A stretch of DNA of 64,000 nucleotides from positions 122,536 to 186,535 of the forward strand of contig NZ_FQZF01000009.1 in NCBI RefSeq assembly GCF_900141905.1. The letters run 5' to 3'. Below are positions 19,046-27,199 of the stretch, piece after piece; position 1 is the first letter of the stretch, and each line of letters opens with the position of its first letter. The translations under genes and the position numbers were made by a program. Under the pieces are notes generated by a model. It made no database searches and had not been told where the DNA came from. It worked only from the letters and a program-made list of their open reading frames with translations. This stretch comes from Muricoccus roseus (lineage in GTDB: Bacteria; Pseudomonadota; Alphaproteobacteria; Acetobacterales; Acetobacteraceae).

Positions 19046-20113
19046 TCAATCAGCGGGAATGAGGTGCCCGGCGGCAGCGTTCCAGGAGAGCCCGATATCG
19101 GTGTTCTCCGCGATCCCCTGGGCGGCATGCCCCGGGAGGCGCGCGCGGAGCGGTGTGCCGCCGGCCTGTCCGATCAGCAGCGCGCTGTCCCCGAAGTGGA
19201 CGACGGTCTCGACCCGCATGCGGCAGGTGTTCTCCGCGCCTTGCTGGGCGAGGCCCAGCACCTCCGGCCGCAGCAGCAGCGTGGCGGCCTGCCCGGGCTT
19301 GTGGGCCGGCTGGGCGGGGATGCGGACCGCGCCGATGCCGGGGATTTCGCCCAGGCCCGCGGCGGGGTCGGTGAAGCGCAGGGGAAGGAGGTTGCTGTCG
19401 CCGACGAAGCGGGCAACGAAGTCGTTCACCGGGCGGTCGTAGATTTCCAGCGGCGTGCCGGCCTGCTGGATGCGGCCACCTTCGAACACCACGATCCGGT
19501 CGGACATCGCCATGGCCTCCGACTGGTCATGGGTGACGAAGATGGTGGTCACGCCGAGGCTGCGCTGGATGCGCTTGATCTCGATCTGCAGGTTCTCGCG
19601 CAGGTTCTTGTCGAGCGCGCCCAGGGGTTCGTCCAGCAGCAGGAGGGCGGGGTCGAAGACGAGGGCGCGGGCGAGCGCCACGCGCTGCTGCTGCCCGCCG
19701 GACATCTCGCGCGGGTGGCGGTCCGCGAAGCGATCCAGTCCCACCAGGGCGAGCATGGCGCGGGCCTTTTCCGTGGCCTGGGCCTTGGGCAGCTTGCGCA
19801 TCTGCAGCGGGAACAGGACGTTCTGCAGCGCCGTGCGGTGCGGGAACAGCGCGTAGTTCTGGAAGACGATGCCGATGCCGCGCTTGTGGGGCGGCACGCG
19901 GGTGATGGAGACGCCGTCCACCAGGATCTCGCCCTCGGTCGCTGCCTCGAAGCCGGCGATGAGCATGAGGGTGGTGGTCTTCCCCGAGCCGCTGGGGCCG
20001 AGGAAGGTGATGAACTCCCCCTTCGCCGCGGTCAGGTCGACGCTATCGAGCGCGCGGTGGCGGCCGTCATAGCTCTTGGAGAGGTTCTTCAGCTCCAGGT
20101 AGGGCTTGGTCAC
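19046..20113 (-). CDS. Polyamine-type ABC transporter ATP-binding protein (PotA-like)
   Basis: A 355-residue ATPase. Walker A GPSGSGKTTT, signature MSGGQQQRVALAR, Walker B LLLDEPLGALD, switch THDQ, then a TOBE-type C-terminal domain (about 270-355). It starts with GTG at 20113, overlapping the permease stop (GTGA), with GGAAG upstream. It energises the importer whose permeases and receptor lie just upstream. It is the last gene of the IclR-headed operon and ends 17 nt before repeat copy 2. Confidence 0.93.
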   Translation of the reverse strand: MTKPYLELKNLSKSYDGRHRALDSVDLTAAKGEFITFLGPSGSGKTTTLMLIAGFEAATEGEILVDGVSITRVPPHKRGIGIVFQNYALFPHRTALQNVLFPLQMRKLPKAQATEKARAMLALVGLDRFADRHPREMSGGQQQRVALARALVFDPALLLLDEPLGALDKNLRENLQIEIKRIQRSLGVTTIFVTHDQSEAMAMSDRIVVFEGGRIQQAGTPLEIYDRPVNDFVARFVGDSNLLPLRFTDPAAGLGEIPGIGAVRIPAQPAHKPGQAATLLLRPEVLGLAQQGAENTCRMRVETVVHFGDSALLIGQAGGTPLRARLPGHAAQGIAENTDIGLSWNAAAGHLIPAD

Positions 20114-20898
20114 GGGCGGGCTTCCGATCGGCGGCGCGCCAGGGCGCGCCAGAGGACGGGCAGGATCACCAGCGCGGCGACCGCCAGGAAAAGAAGGGTG
20201 GAGACGACCGCGATCACCGGGTCGGCCGTGGTGCGGATGCTGTCGAACATCCGGCGCGGCAGGGTTTCGGTGTCGCGGCCCGAGATGAAGAGCGCGACGA
20301 CGGTTTCGTCGAAGCTCTGCACGAAGGCGAAAAGCGCCGCCGCCGCGAAGCCGGGCCAGAGCACTGGCAGCGTGACGTGGCGGAAGGTGGCCGCGGGGCT
20401 GGCGCCGAGCGACATGGCCGCGCGTTCCAGGCTGCGGTCGAAGCCCTTGAGGTTGGCCGAGAGCACCAGGAAGGCCATGGGCACGGAGAGCGCCGTATGC
20501 GCCAGGATGATGCCGGGGAAGGTCTGCAGCAGCCGCATGTCGGCAAGGAAGGCGTAGTAGCCGATGGCCATGACGATGTGCGGCACGGCGAGCGGCAGCA
20601 TCAGCAGCAGGTTCACCAGGCTCTTGCCCGCGAAGCGGTGGCGGACGAGGGCGAAGGCGGCCGGGGTGACCAGCACCACGGTGAGCACGGCGACGGCGGC
20701 GGCGATGCCGAGGCTGTTCAGCGTCGGCCGGGTCCAGCGCGTATCGCTGAAATACGCGGTGTAATAGCCGGTCCACCATCCCGGGGGCGGGAATTCGAGC
20801 GAGACGGCGGTGCTGAAGGACATCGGCACCACGATGAGGAGCGGCGTGGCCACGAAGGCGAGCACCACGGCGCCGAGCAGGATGAGAAAGAGGCGCAT
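20110..20898 (-). CDS. ABC transporter permease (PotC-like)
   Basis: A 262-residue inner-membrane permease with about six hydrophobic segments. It has the start typical of spermidine/putrescine or Fe3+ permeases (LILLGAVVLAFVATPLLIVVPMSF). The coupling loop is ERAAMSLGASPAATFRHVTLPVL, with the conserved EAA---G. It partners the permease at 20903 (4 bases between). Substrate unknown. Confidence 0.92.
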   Translation of the reverse strand: MRLFLILLGAVVLAFVATPLLIVVPMSFSTAVSLEFPPPGWWTGYYTAYFSDTRWTRPTLNSLGIAAAVAVLTVVLVTPAAFALVRHRFAGKSLVNLLLMLPLAVPHIVMAIGYYAFLADMRLLQTFPGIILAHTALSVPMAFLVLSANLKGFDRSLERAAMSLGASPAATFRHVTLPVLWPGFAAAALFAFVQSFDETVVALFISGRDTETLPRRMFDSIRTTADPVIAVVSTLLFLAVAALVILPVLWRALARRRSEARP

Positions 20899-20902
20899 CG
20901 GA

Positions 20903-21745
20903 TCAGCCCCAGAGACGGTCGAGGCCGAAGCGGCGGTGGTACAGACCCAGCACCACGAGCGTGCTGGCCAGCAGCACCATGGCCATCGCCGAGGCCTCGC
21001 CGAAGGCCAGGAACTCCTCCACCTGCTGGCCGATCACGCCCGCCACCATCTGCTCCCGTGGGGAGCCGAGAAGGATGGGCGTGACGTAGAAGCCAAGGCA
21101 GAGGACGAAGACGAGGGTGAGCCCGTTGGCGATGCCCGGCGCCGCGAGCGGCAGCACGACATGGCGGATCACCGAGGCCGGCCTGGCGCCGAGGCTGGCG
21201 GCGGAGCGCGGCAGGGAGGGCTCGATCCGCTTCAGCACGCCATAGAGGCTGAGCACCATGTAGGGCAGCAGGATATGCGTCATGGCGACGGTGGAGCTGA
21301 AACGCGTGAAGAGAAGCTCCGGCGTGGCGAAGCCGAGCCATTCCACGAACTGCGCGACCGGGCCGCGATTGCCCAGCAGCACCATCCAGGCATAGGTGCG
21401 GACGAGGAAGCTCGTCCAGAAGCTCATCGTCACCACCACCATCATGGCGGCGGCGAGGCCGGCGGGGGCCGCGGCCATGGCATAGGCGAGCGGGAATCCG
21501 AGGACGAGGCAGCAGAGCGAGACCACCAGGGCGGTGACGAAGGTTTCCCCAAGAACGCGCAGGTGGAAGCCGTCCGTCACGATCTCGGCATAGTGGCCGA
21601 AGCCGAATTCGGGCTCGGTCACGCTCATCACCGCCACCTGGGCCAGCGGCACGATGAAGAAGGCCGCGAGGAACACCAGGAGCGGTGCGAGGAGCAGCCA
21701 GGACCTCAGGCTGCTCCCCCCCGTGGCTGCGCTGGCCGCGCTCAA
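20903..21745 (-). CDS. ABC transporter permease (PotB-like), TTG start
   Basis: A 280-residue permease. The first membrane helix (WLLLAPLLVFLAAFFIVPL) must be included, and no ATG or GTG in the correct frame precedes it. The best start is TTG at 21745, which overlaps the receptor gene's TGA stop as TTGA. The coupling loop PRSAASLGARPASVIRHVVLPL is present. Reading through the stop-start overlap suggests translational coupling with the receptor gene. Confidence 0.88.
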   Translation of the reverse strand: MSAASAATGGSSLRSWLLLAPLLVFLAAFFIVPLAQVAVMSVTEPEFGFGHYAEIVTDGFHLRVLGETFVTALVVSLCCLVLGFPLAYAMAAAPAGLAAAMMVVVTMSFWTSFLVRTYAWMVLLGNRGPVAQFVEWLGFATPELLFTRFSSTVAMTHILLPYMVLSLYGVLKRIEPSLPRSAASLGARPASVIRHVVLPLAAPGIANGLTLVFVLCLGFYVTPILLGSPREQMVAGVIGQQVEEFLAFGEASAMAMVLLASTLVVLGLYHRRFGLDRLWG

Positions 21746-22794
21746 GTGCCGATCCAGCGCTCGAAGCGCTGGGTCGCGGCGTTCACGTCGGCGCCGAAGT
21801 TCAGGATGTCCTGCTCGAACACCTTGCCCTTGTAGGCGGGGGCGGTGGGCATGCGGGCGGCTTCCGCCTCGCTGAGATGGTTGAAGGCGGCCGGGTTCAG
21901 GGGGCCGTTCAGGGAATCCCGGCAGAAGCCGGCCAGCCGCTCGGGGCGGAGCGCGGCTTCCAGGAAGCGCATCGCGTTGTCCTTGTTCGGCGTGCCGCGG
22001 GCGACCACCCAGTAGGCGCGCTCGATCTCCGCCTGGTTCCAGACGATCTCCACGGGCTGGCCCTGGTCGATCAGCTCCAGCGTGCGGGCGTGCCACAGGG
22101 CGATGCAGTCGATCTCGCCGTCCCGCAGAAGCTGCTGCGACTGCTGGCCCTGCGTCCACCACACGCGCACGGCCGGCTTGATCTTGTCCAGGCTGCGGAA
22201 GGCGCGGTTGATGTCCAGCGGGTAGAGCTTGTCCGTCGGCACGCCATCGGCCGCGAGGGCGATGGGCAGGATGCGGGAGGCATAGCGCTGCATGCAGCGC
22301 GAGCCCTGGAACTTCTCCAGGTTCCAGAAATCCGCCCAGTTCTGCGGGCCGCCATTCGGGTACTTCGCCTTCTGGTAGGCGATGACGGTGGCGAAGGCGT
22401 GGCTGCTCGCGCCGTTCTGGAAGACCGCGCCGGGGAAAGGCGGGCTCTTGGCCAAGTCGGTGTTGTCCAGCTTCTCGACCAGGTTCGCCTGGTTGGCGCG
22501 GATGATCTCGCCCGCGCCGAGGGTCGTCACGTCGAACTCATAGGCGCCGCTGCGGACCTGCTGGGCCAGCTTGGCGAAGGAGACCGGGGAGACGGGACGG
22601 ATCTCGATTCCCGTATCGCGCGTGAAGGGCTCGAAGAGGTTCTTGATGGCGGCGCGTTCCCAGACGCCGCCCCAGGTGTTGATGTGCAACACCTCCGCCG
22701 CGCGCACCCGCTTGAAGTAGGGGGCCGCGAGCCCCGCCACGATGCCGCCGCCCAGCGAGAGCGCCGCGCGGCGGGTGAAACCCTTCTGTGCCAT
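21742..22794 (-). CDS. ABC transporter substrate-binding protein (PotD-like, family 1/8)
   Basis: A 350-residue periplasmic receptor. Signal peptide MAQKGFTRRAALSLGGGIVAGLAAPYFKRVRA carries an RR pair before a hydrophobic stretch (possible Tat export). The mature chain starts LHINTWGGVWERA, as in spermidine/putrescine-type receptors, and has DVTTLGAGEI and WARTL-like contacts. The ligand is not readable; the operon context (dipeptidase-like and two unknown proteins) argues against a plain polyamine uptake system. Confidence 0.9.
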   Translation of the reverse strand: MAQKGFTRRAALSLGGGIVAGLAAPYFKRVRAAEVLHINTWGGVWERAAIKNLFEPFTRDTGIEIRPVSPVSFAKLAQQVRSGAYEFDVTTLGAGEIIRANQANLVEKLDNTDLAKSPPFPGAVFQNGASSHAFATVIAYQKAKYPNGGPQNWADFWNLEKFQGSRCMQRYASRILPIALAADGVPTDKLYPLDINRAFRSLDKIKPAVRVWWTQGQQSQQLLRDGEIDCIALWHARTLELIDQGQPVEIVWNQAEIERAYWVVARGTPNKDNAMRFLEAALRPERLAGFCRDSLNGPLNPAAFNHLSEAEAARMPTAPAYKGKVFEQDILNFGADVNAATQRFERWIGT

Positions 22795-22804
22795 TCTCGC
22801 CTCC

Positions 22805-23779
22805 TCAGTTCGGCCGGAACGTGGCCCCGTAGAGCCTGATCCAGTTGCCTCTTGTGATCTTCTCGATTTCCGCGGGCTGGAAGCCCACCTCGCGCAGCCC
22901 CTGCGGGATCTGCCCCAGGCCGGAGACGCCTTCGGCCAGCCACTCCGCCTTCGGCGTCTTCACGGGCCTGCCGGCCGAGGAGGCGCCGTGGTCGATGCCG
23001 CGCGTCCAGCGGCCCATGCGCATCCAGGCATAATCCGCCGGCGTGTTGTCATGGCCGTAATCCGTGCCGACCGCGACCGTGTCGATCCCCGCAATGTCCA
23101 CGGTGCGCGCCACCATCTCGCACCAGTTGCGGACCGAGGCGCAATAGTAATCGCCGGTGATGTTGCGGTAGACGGCGCATCCCATCACGCCGCCCGAGTC
23201 CCGCAGGGCATGCAGGATGGCGTCGCTCTTGTTGCGGCTGTGGGGCACGAGGCTGGTGGCGTTCGCATGCGTCACCGCGATCGGCTTCTCGGAATGCGCG
23301 ATGGCCTCCAGCGTCGTCCGCTCGCCGACATGGGAGCAGTCGATCAGCATGCCGGCGCGGTTCATCTCCCGCACCACCTCGCGGCCGAAGCGGGCGAGGC
23401 CGCCATCATTCGGCTCGTAGCAGCTGCCGCCAACCGAGTTCTGGTTGTTGTAGGTGAGCTGCACGACGCGCACGCCGAGTTCCGCAAACATCTCGACCAG
23501 CCGGATGCGGCCGCCGAAGAGGTCTGTGTTCTGGAAGCCCAGGATGACCGCCGTGCGGCCCGAGGCGTTCACCGCCTCGATCTCGGCCGGGCTGCGGGCC
23601 ACGGCGCAGGTGGCGGCATTCTCGGCGATCAGGTCACGCCAGCGGCCCAAGGCGTCGAAGGACTCCATCGGGTCCTCCCAGAAGCCGCAGGTCACGGTCA
23701 CGGCCCCGATCCCGCCGCGCCGCAGGGCGGCGAAGACCTCCGGCGTGAAGTGGCCGCATTGCAGGCCGTCAATGAGCAT
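22805..23779 (-). CDS. Membrane dipeptidase-like protein (peptidase M19) lacking the HxD metal motif
   Basis: A 324-residue TIM-barrel protein of the M19/renal dipeptidase family. Matching blocks are VILGFQNTDLFG, VQLTYNNQNSVGGSCYEPNDGG, MLIDCSHVGERTTLEAI, VTHANATSLVPHSRNKSD, VAVGTDYGHDN and a GNWIRLYG ending. The usual N-terminal metal pair HxD is not there: the segment reads LIDGLQCGH. The protein may therefore use a different metal site or another reaction, which is common in proteobacterial relatives. ATG 23779 overlaps the preceding stop by 11 bases; the longer frame to 23860 is a shadow. It probably processes the compound imported by the downstream ABC genes. Confidence 0.82.
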   Translation of the reverse strand: MLIDGLQCGHFTPEVFAALRRGGIGAVTVTCGFWEDPMESFDALGRWRDLIAENAATCAVARSPAEIEAVNASGRTAVILGFQNTDLFGGRIRLVEMFAELGVRVVQLTYNNQNSVGGSCYEPNDGGLARFGREVVREMNRAGMLIDCSHVGERTTLEAIAHSEKPIAVTHANATSLVPHSRNKSDAILHALRDSGGVMGCAVYRNITGDYYCASVRNWCEMVARTVDIAGIDTVAVGTDYGHDNTPADYAWMRMGRWTRGIDHGASSAGRPVKTPKAEWLAEGVSGLGQIPQGLREVGFQPAEIEKITRGNWIRLYGATFRPN

Positions 23780-24527
23780 CCGCGGATTCCGGCTTCGGGC
23801 TGAGAAGGAGGGAGATGTCGGTGTCGTCGTCATGGTCCGTCCGGCCGATGACGCGGCCATCCGGCTCCACGATCACCGGGCCGGCATGGCGCCGCGATTC
23901 CGGCGTGTCCGTCGCCAGGGCGGTGTTGGAGAGGTGGTGCAGCGCCCACCACAGCTCCGGCTCCACCACCACCCCGTGGCGCAGCGCATGGCTCAGCACG
24001 GCATCGGGCGAGGTGGCAGGGACGGCCAGCAGCGTGGCACCGCCCCTCTCGGCCCGCAGCAGCGCCGCATCGGGCCCCGTGGCCGGGCCGGTGCAGGCGC
24101 CGTCGGTGAAGAAGACCGCCAGCCCGCGGCGAGGAGCCAGGGCGCAGGCCGTGCGCAGCTCCTCCGGGTCCTGGATGTTCGTGACGGTGGCGAGCGCCGC
24201 GCCATCGGTCTTCGCGGCCACTTCCAGCGCATCGAGGATCAAGGGCAGCGCCACCCAGGCATGCTGCCCGCCGGCATCGATCGCGAGGGTTCCAGGAGCC
24301 GTCTCCGCCACCTGGAGGGCCTCGGGTGAGGCCGGGCGGAGCGCCTCGAAGCGGCGGCGCAGCAGCGGCAGGCCGCCGAGCCCGGCCGCGGCCGAATACA
24401 GCACCACGTCCCGCACAGCCGGGATGGCGCCGGATGGAACGGCGGTGAGAAGCAGGATCCGCTCCACCACCAGCCGCACCTCGCGCGGCAGCAGTGTCAC
24501 GGGCCCTTCGGTGCAGGCGGCGCTCAT
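23769..24527 (-). CDS. Uncharacterised protein, faint resemblance to Ldh_2 (malate/lactate) dehydrogenases
   Basis: A 252-residue protein. The N-terminal helix region (LPREVRLVVERILLLTAVP) and the order LAIDAGGQHAWVALPLILDALEVAAKTDGAALATVTNI, then GLAVFFTDGA, recall the layout of Ldh_2-family NAD(P) oxidoreductases such as ureidoglycolate or sulfolactate dehydrogenase. The resemblance is weak: the chain is about 80 residues shorter and the usual N-terminal HG pair is absent. It has no signal peptide or membrane segment. It overlaps its neighbours at both ends (ATGA with the 570-residue gene, 11 bases with the dipeptidase). Function unknown; the family hint is inference only. Confidence 0.55.
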   Translation of the reverse strand: MSAACTEGPVTLLPREVRLVVERILLLTAVPSGAIPAVRDVVLYSAAAGLGGLPLLRRRFEALRPASPEALQVAETAPGTLAIDAGGQHAWVALPLILDALEVAAKTDGAALATVTNIQDPEELRTACALAPRRGLAVFFTDGACTGPATGPDAALLRAERGGATLLAVPATSPDAVLSHALRHGVVVEPELWWALHHLSNTALATDTPESRRHAGPVIVEPDGRVIGRTDHDDDTDISLLLSPKPESADAH

Positions 24528-26236
24528 GCTTGCGGCTCCGGCGGATAGAACCAGTCCTGATCGGCGCCCCCGGCCAGCTCGGCGGCGGTGGGCGCACCGT
24601 GGAACAGCACGCCGCGCAGGTTGCGGGCGAGATAGTCGCGCGTCTTGTCCACGCCATGCAGCGCGACGTTCATCAGCCGCACCATATGCGCGGGCACGAA
24701 GTCGTCGCCCATGATGTTCGCGCGGGGCTGGTGGTAGTGCAGCCCGGCCAGGCTCTGCACGCGCGTGATGATCTGGCGAAGGTCCGGCCGCGCCAGCAGC
24801 AGGCGGCCCACCGGCTCGGCGGGGTCGCGCCCCTCCATCGCGGCATCGAGCGCCTGCACGAGGCCGGGCAGGTCGAGGCCGAGATTGAAGGTGTCGGGCG
24901 GGGCCTCGGAGGCCGGGCCGCGACGCGGTTCCTCGGCAGTGGCCGATTTGTACCAGACATGGGCATAGGCGCCGGGCGAAGACATGTCCCAGGCCAGGGC
25001 CCAGGCATATTCGCGGCGCAGGATCTCGCGCAGCCGGCCGAGCGGCATGGCGGGCTGCGCCTCCATCTCCTCGCTGACGATCATGCCGCGGGCGAGGCGA
25101 TCCGCCTCCTCGGGCACCAGCTCGATCATGAGGGAGAGGAGGGTCTCCTCCGTCTCCGGATGGAAGCGCGCGCCGACTTCCGTCGCGAGCGTGTCCAGCG
25201 GATAGGGGGCGTCGGTGCCACGCTCGTGCAGGGCGGCCACGAGGCCGGCCACCGCTTCCAGCTGCTCCGCGATGAGAGCGCTCGGGGCGAAGGCGTCATA
25301 GACCATACGGTCCTCGCGCCGGAAGCGCGCAGCGCGGCGCAGCAGGATTTCGAGCCGCGCAAGGGCCGCGTCCCCGGGCCGGACCGGCAGCGCGCGGGCG
25401 GCGGTGATCGCCTCCTCCCGCGCGCGGATCCAGGCGTCCATCAGACGCGGGTGGTTGTTGATGAACAGGATGAGTCCGAGCGCGGAGCCATTGCCGATGC
25501 CGAGGAAGCGGCGATTCTCCGTCGAGAGCGCCACAGCCTTGGCCGACTGCAGCGATGCCAGGTGGTTCACCAGGTCCGCGGCGAACTCGCGCATCATGTA
25601 GGCGGCGAGCATCTGCGCGGCCAGCGGGTGGCGCAGCGCATGGCCCTCTTCCAGCGCGAGGAAGGAGCGAGTGCCGAAGGTGCCGTTGCCGTCCAGGCCC
25701 GTGTTGCGCATGAGGTAGCAGACCTGGGCGACCAGCGCGGGCTCGGGCTGCCGCCCCTCCGCCAGGGCCGCCACGGTCGCGTCGAAGACGCGCATGCTGC
25801 GGTTGGAGCGGCACCAGATCAGCGAGCCCGGCGTCGCGCGGCCGGCATAGAGCTTGGGCAGCTCGCGGCGGGTCGTCTCGATCACCGCGTCATCCGCCAC
25901 GCCTTCGACCAGCGCCCCGGTCATATCCCAGGTGCGGCCGATGATGCGGCCGGTGCGGCCGGCGCGCTGCGGCGTGTTGGAATAGGCGAGGAAGCTGAAG
26001 GTTCCGCCGGGGGTCACGATCTCGTAGACCGCCGTGCCGGCCGAATCCGCGCCGATGTCGAAGCGGCGCGTGGTGATGCGCCAGCGCTCGGCAATGGCCT
26101 GCGCCATCAGCGCGCGGGAACAGCTGATCCGGCTGGGCTGGAAGGCGGCCAGCCGCTCGGGCTGCATGAGGACATCCGGGCCGCGCGGCGAGGGCCGCGG
26201 CGTCGTGTCCCGTTGGATCGGAAGTGCGGCGCTCAC
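24524..26236 (-). CDS. Large uncharacterised protein in IclR/ABC operon
   Basis: A 570-residue protein that I do not recognise. It starts with GTG at 26236, overlapping the iclR stop (GTGA), and ends in an ATGA overlap with the next gene. There is no signal peptide or membrane helix, so it should be cytoplasmic. Conserved-looking blocks are LIWCRSNRSMRVFD, LMRNTGLDGNGTFGTRSF, LEEGHALRHPLAAQMLAAYMMREF and RRFLGIGNGSALGLILFINNHP in the first half, then mostly helical sequence, and LHYHQPRANIMGDDFVPAHMVRLMN near the end. The paired Asn-Gly motifs and His-rich C-terminal block could be catalytic. Codon use is like the neighbours, so it is a real gene. A role in metabolism of the ABC substrate is inferred from position. 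Confidence 0.75.
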   Translation of the reverse strand: MSAALPIQRDTTPRPSPRGPDVLMQPERLAAFQPSRISCSRALMAQAIAERWRITTRRFDIGADSAGTAVYEIVTPGGTFSFLAYSNTPQRAGRTGRIIGRTWDMTGALVEGVADDAVIETTRRELPKLYAGRATPGSLIWCRSNRSMRVFDATVAALAEGRQPEPALVAQVCYLMRNTGLDGNGTFGTRSFLALEEGHALRHPLAAQMLAAYMMREFAADLVNHLASLQSAKAVALSTENRRFLGIGNGSALGLILFINNHPRLMDAWIRAREEAITAARALPVRPGDAALARLEILLRRAARFRREDRMVYDAFAPSALIAEQLEAVAGLVAALHERGTDAPYPLDTLATEVGARFHPETEETLLSLMIELVPEEADRLARGMIVSEEMEAQPAMPLGRLREILRREYAWALAWDMSSPGAYAHVWYKSATAEEPRRGPASEAPPDTFNLGLDLPGLVQALDAAMEGRDPAEPVGRLLLARPDLRQIITRVQSLAGLHYHQPRANIMGDDFVPAHMVRLMNVALHGVDKTRDYLARNLRGVLFHGAPTAAELAGGADQDWFYPPEPQA

Positions 26237-26991
26237 GCGGGGCGGCCCTCCATGATGGCGCGCAACGCCTCGGCCGCGTCGCGCAGGGGTTGGATCCAGC
26301 CATCCGGCGCGAAGCGCTGCACCGGGGCGACGAGGGAGAGGGCGGCGGCGCAGGCGCCGTCATGCCCGAAGACCGGGACCGCGGCGGCGCGGATGCCTTC
26401 CATGGTCTGGCCGGAGGAGATGGAATGGCCGCTCTGGCGCACGGCTTCGAGGATCGCGGGGTCGAGCTCCGGCGCCATGCGGCGCGCGCGCTCGGGTTCG
26501 AGATAGGCGAGCAGCACGCGCCCGGAGGCGCTGCCCGCCAGCGCCATGGTCGCGCCCACGCGCATCTCGACGCGGAGCACGCCCTGCGGCTCCACGCGCT
26601 GGACGATGCAGGGCGCGTCGCCTTCCAGCACGGCGAGGGAGGCGGCCTCGCCGGTCTCGGCCGAGAGGCGCTCCAGGATCGGCAGGGTGCGGGCGCCGAG
26701 GCCGGCCTGTTCCGTGGCCGCCTGGGCCACGCGTGCGGCGCGGAGCGTCAGCCGGAAGAGGCCCTCGGAGGTCTGCTCGACCCAGCCTGCGGCCATGAGG
26801 GTGACGAGGCGCTGGTAGATCGTCGCGCGCCCGATCCCGAGTTCGCGGGAGAGGGTGGCGAGGCGGACGGCGCTCCGCGTGCGGCCGAGATGGTCGAGCA
26901 GCGCGAGGGTCTTCAGCGCCGAGCCCAGTGGCCGGACGCCGCCTTCCGACGCGCCTTCGCCCTCCTCATGCATGTCGAAGCCGTCCGGCAT
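26233..26991 (-). CDS. IclR family transcriptional regulator
   Basis: A 252-residue regulator. N-terminal winged helix (SALKTLALLDHLGRTRSAVRLATLSRELGIGRATIYQRLVTLMAAGWV) followed by the IclR effector domain (GASGRVLLAYLEPE-type segment, ISSGQTMEGIRAAAVPVFG, ALSLVAPVQRF). ATG 26991 has AGGTAG upstream; ATG 26973 is possible. The frame open further upstream is AT-rich promoter DNA. It is the first gene of a nine-gene operon ending at 19046. Three GTATTC-type half-sites directly upstream (26995-27020) suggest autoregulation. Confidence 0.9.
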   Translation of the reverse strand: MPDGFDMHEEGEGASEGGVRPLGSALKTLALLDHLGRTRSAVRLATLSRELGIGRATIYQRLVTLMAAGWVEQTSEGLFRLTLRAARVAQAATEQAGLGARTLPILERLSAETGEAASLAVLEGDAPCIVQRVEPQGVLRVEMRVGATMALAGSASGRVLLAYLEPERARRMAPELDPAILEAVRQSGHSISSGQTMEGIRAAAVPVFGHDGACAAALSLVAPVQRFAPDGWIQPLRDAAEALRAIMEGRPA

Positions 26992-26994
26992 TTT

Positions 26995-27020
26995 GTATTC
27001 TACCTGAATACTTTGTATTG
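26995..27020. promoter_or_regulatory. Candidate IclR operator: three GTATTC-type half-sites
   Basis: GTATTC (26995-27000) and GAATAC (27006-27011) form a perfect inverted repeat with a 5-base spacer. A third half-site GTATTG (27015-27020) follows three bases on, so the outer two sites form a second dyad. The block lies in a conspicuously AT-rich stretch immediately upstream of the iclR start. A possible minus-strand promoter (TTGACG at 27060-27055, weak -10 AAATAT at 27037-27032) is upstream, so the sites would sit downstream of the promoter, a repressing position. Confidence 0.6.
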
Positions 27021-27066
27021 CATCCGAAGCGATATTTGACTTGTCATTGATCTGCGTCAAACAGTT

Positions 27067-27082
27067 TTCGCGCATGCGTGAA
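27067..27082. promoter_or_regulatory. Second dyad upstream of the IclR operon
   Basis: TTCGCGCATGCGTGAA is self-complementary at 14 of 16 positions. It lies about 80 bases upstream of the iclR start, just above the putative -35 box, where an activator would bind. The sequence is unrelated to the GTATTC sites, so a second regulator may be involved. The dyad is seen; its role is inferred. Confidence 0.4.
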
Positions 27083-27125
27083 TTTTTTCGTGCGCCGTCT
27101 TCGCCGTGGAGCGCCCATGCCGAAG

Positions 27126-27152
27126 CCCGCCCGGCGCGATGCACCGGGCGGG
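27126..27152 (-). terminator. Hairpin after the dipeptide ABC operon
   Basis: CCCGCCCGG (27126-27134) and CCGGGCGGG (27144-27152) pair perfectly over 9 bases with a 9-base loop, about 48 bases past the stop at 27200. There is no T-run, so it would be a Rho-type or processing hairpin rather than a standard intrinsic terminator. Confidence 0.4.
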
Positions 27153-27199
27153 ATGGAGGATGATGAAGGGAGCGGCCCGGGATGTGCCCGGGCGCGGGA

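Noticed and set aside
19046..22794. Calling the PotABCD-like importers polyamine transporters (also 33748-37672)
   Set aside because: Family resemblance alone does not fix the substrate; operon context points to other compounds, so gene symbols were left out.
24494..26506. 670-residue open frame antisense to the 570-residue unknown protein
   Set aside because: I considered whether this strand might be the real gene. The minus-strand frame has GTGA/ATGA coupling with both neighbours and normal amino-acid composition, while this frame is Arg/Gly/His-rich.
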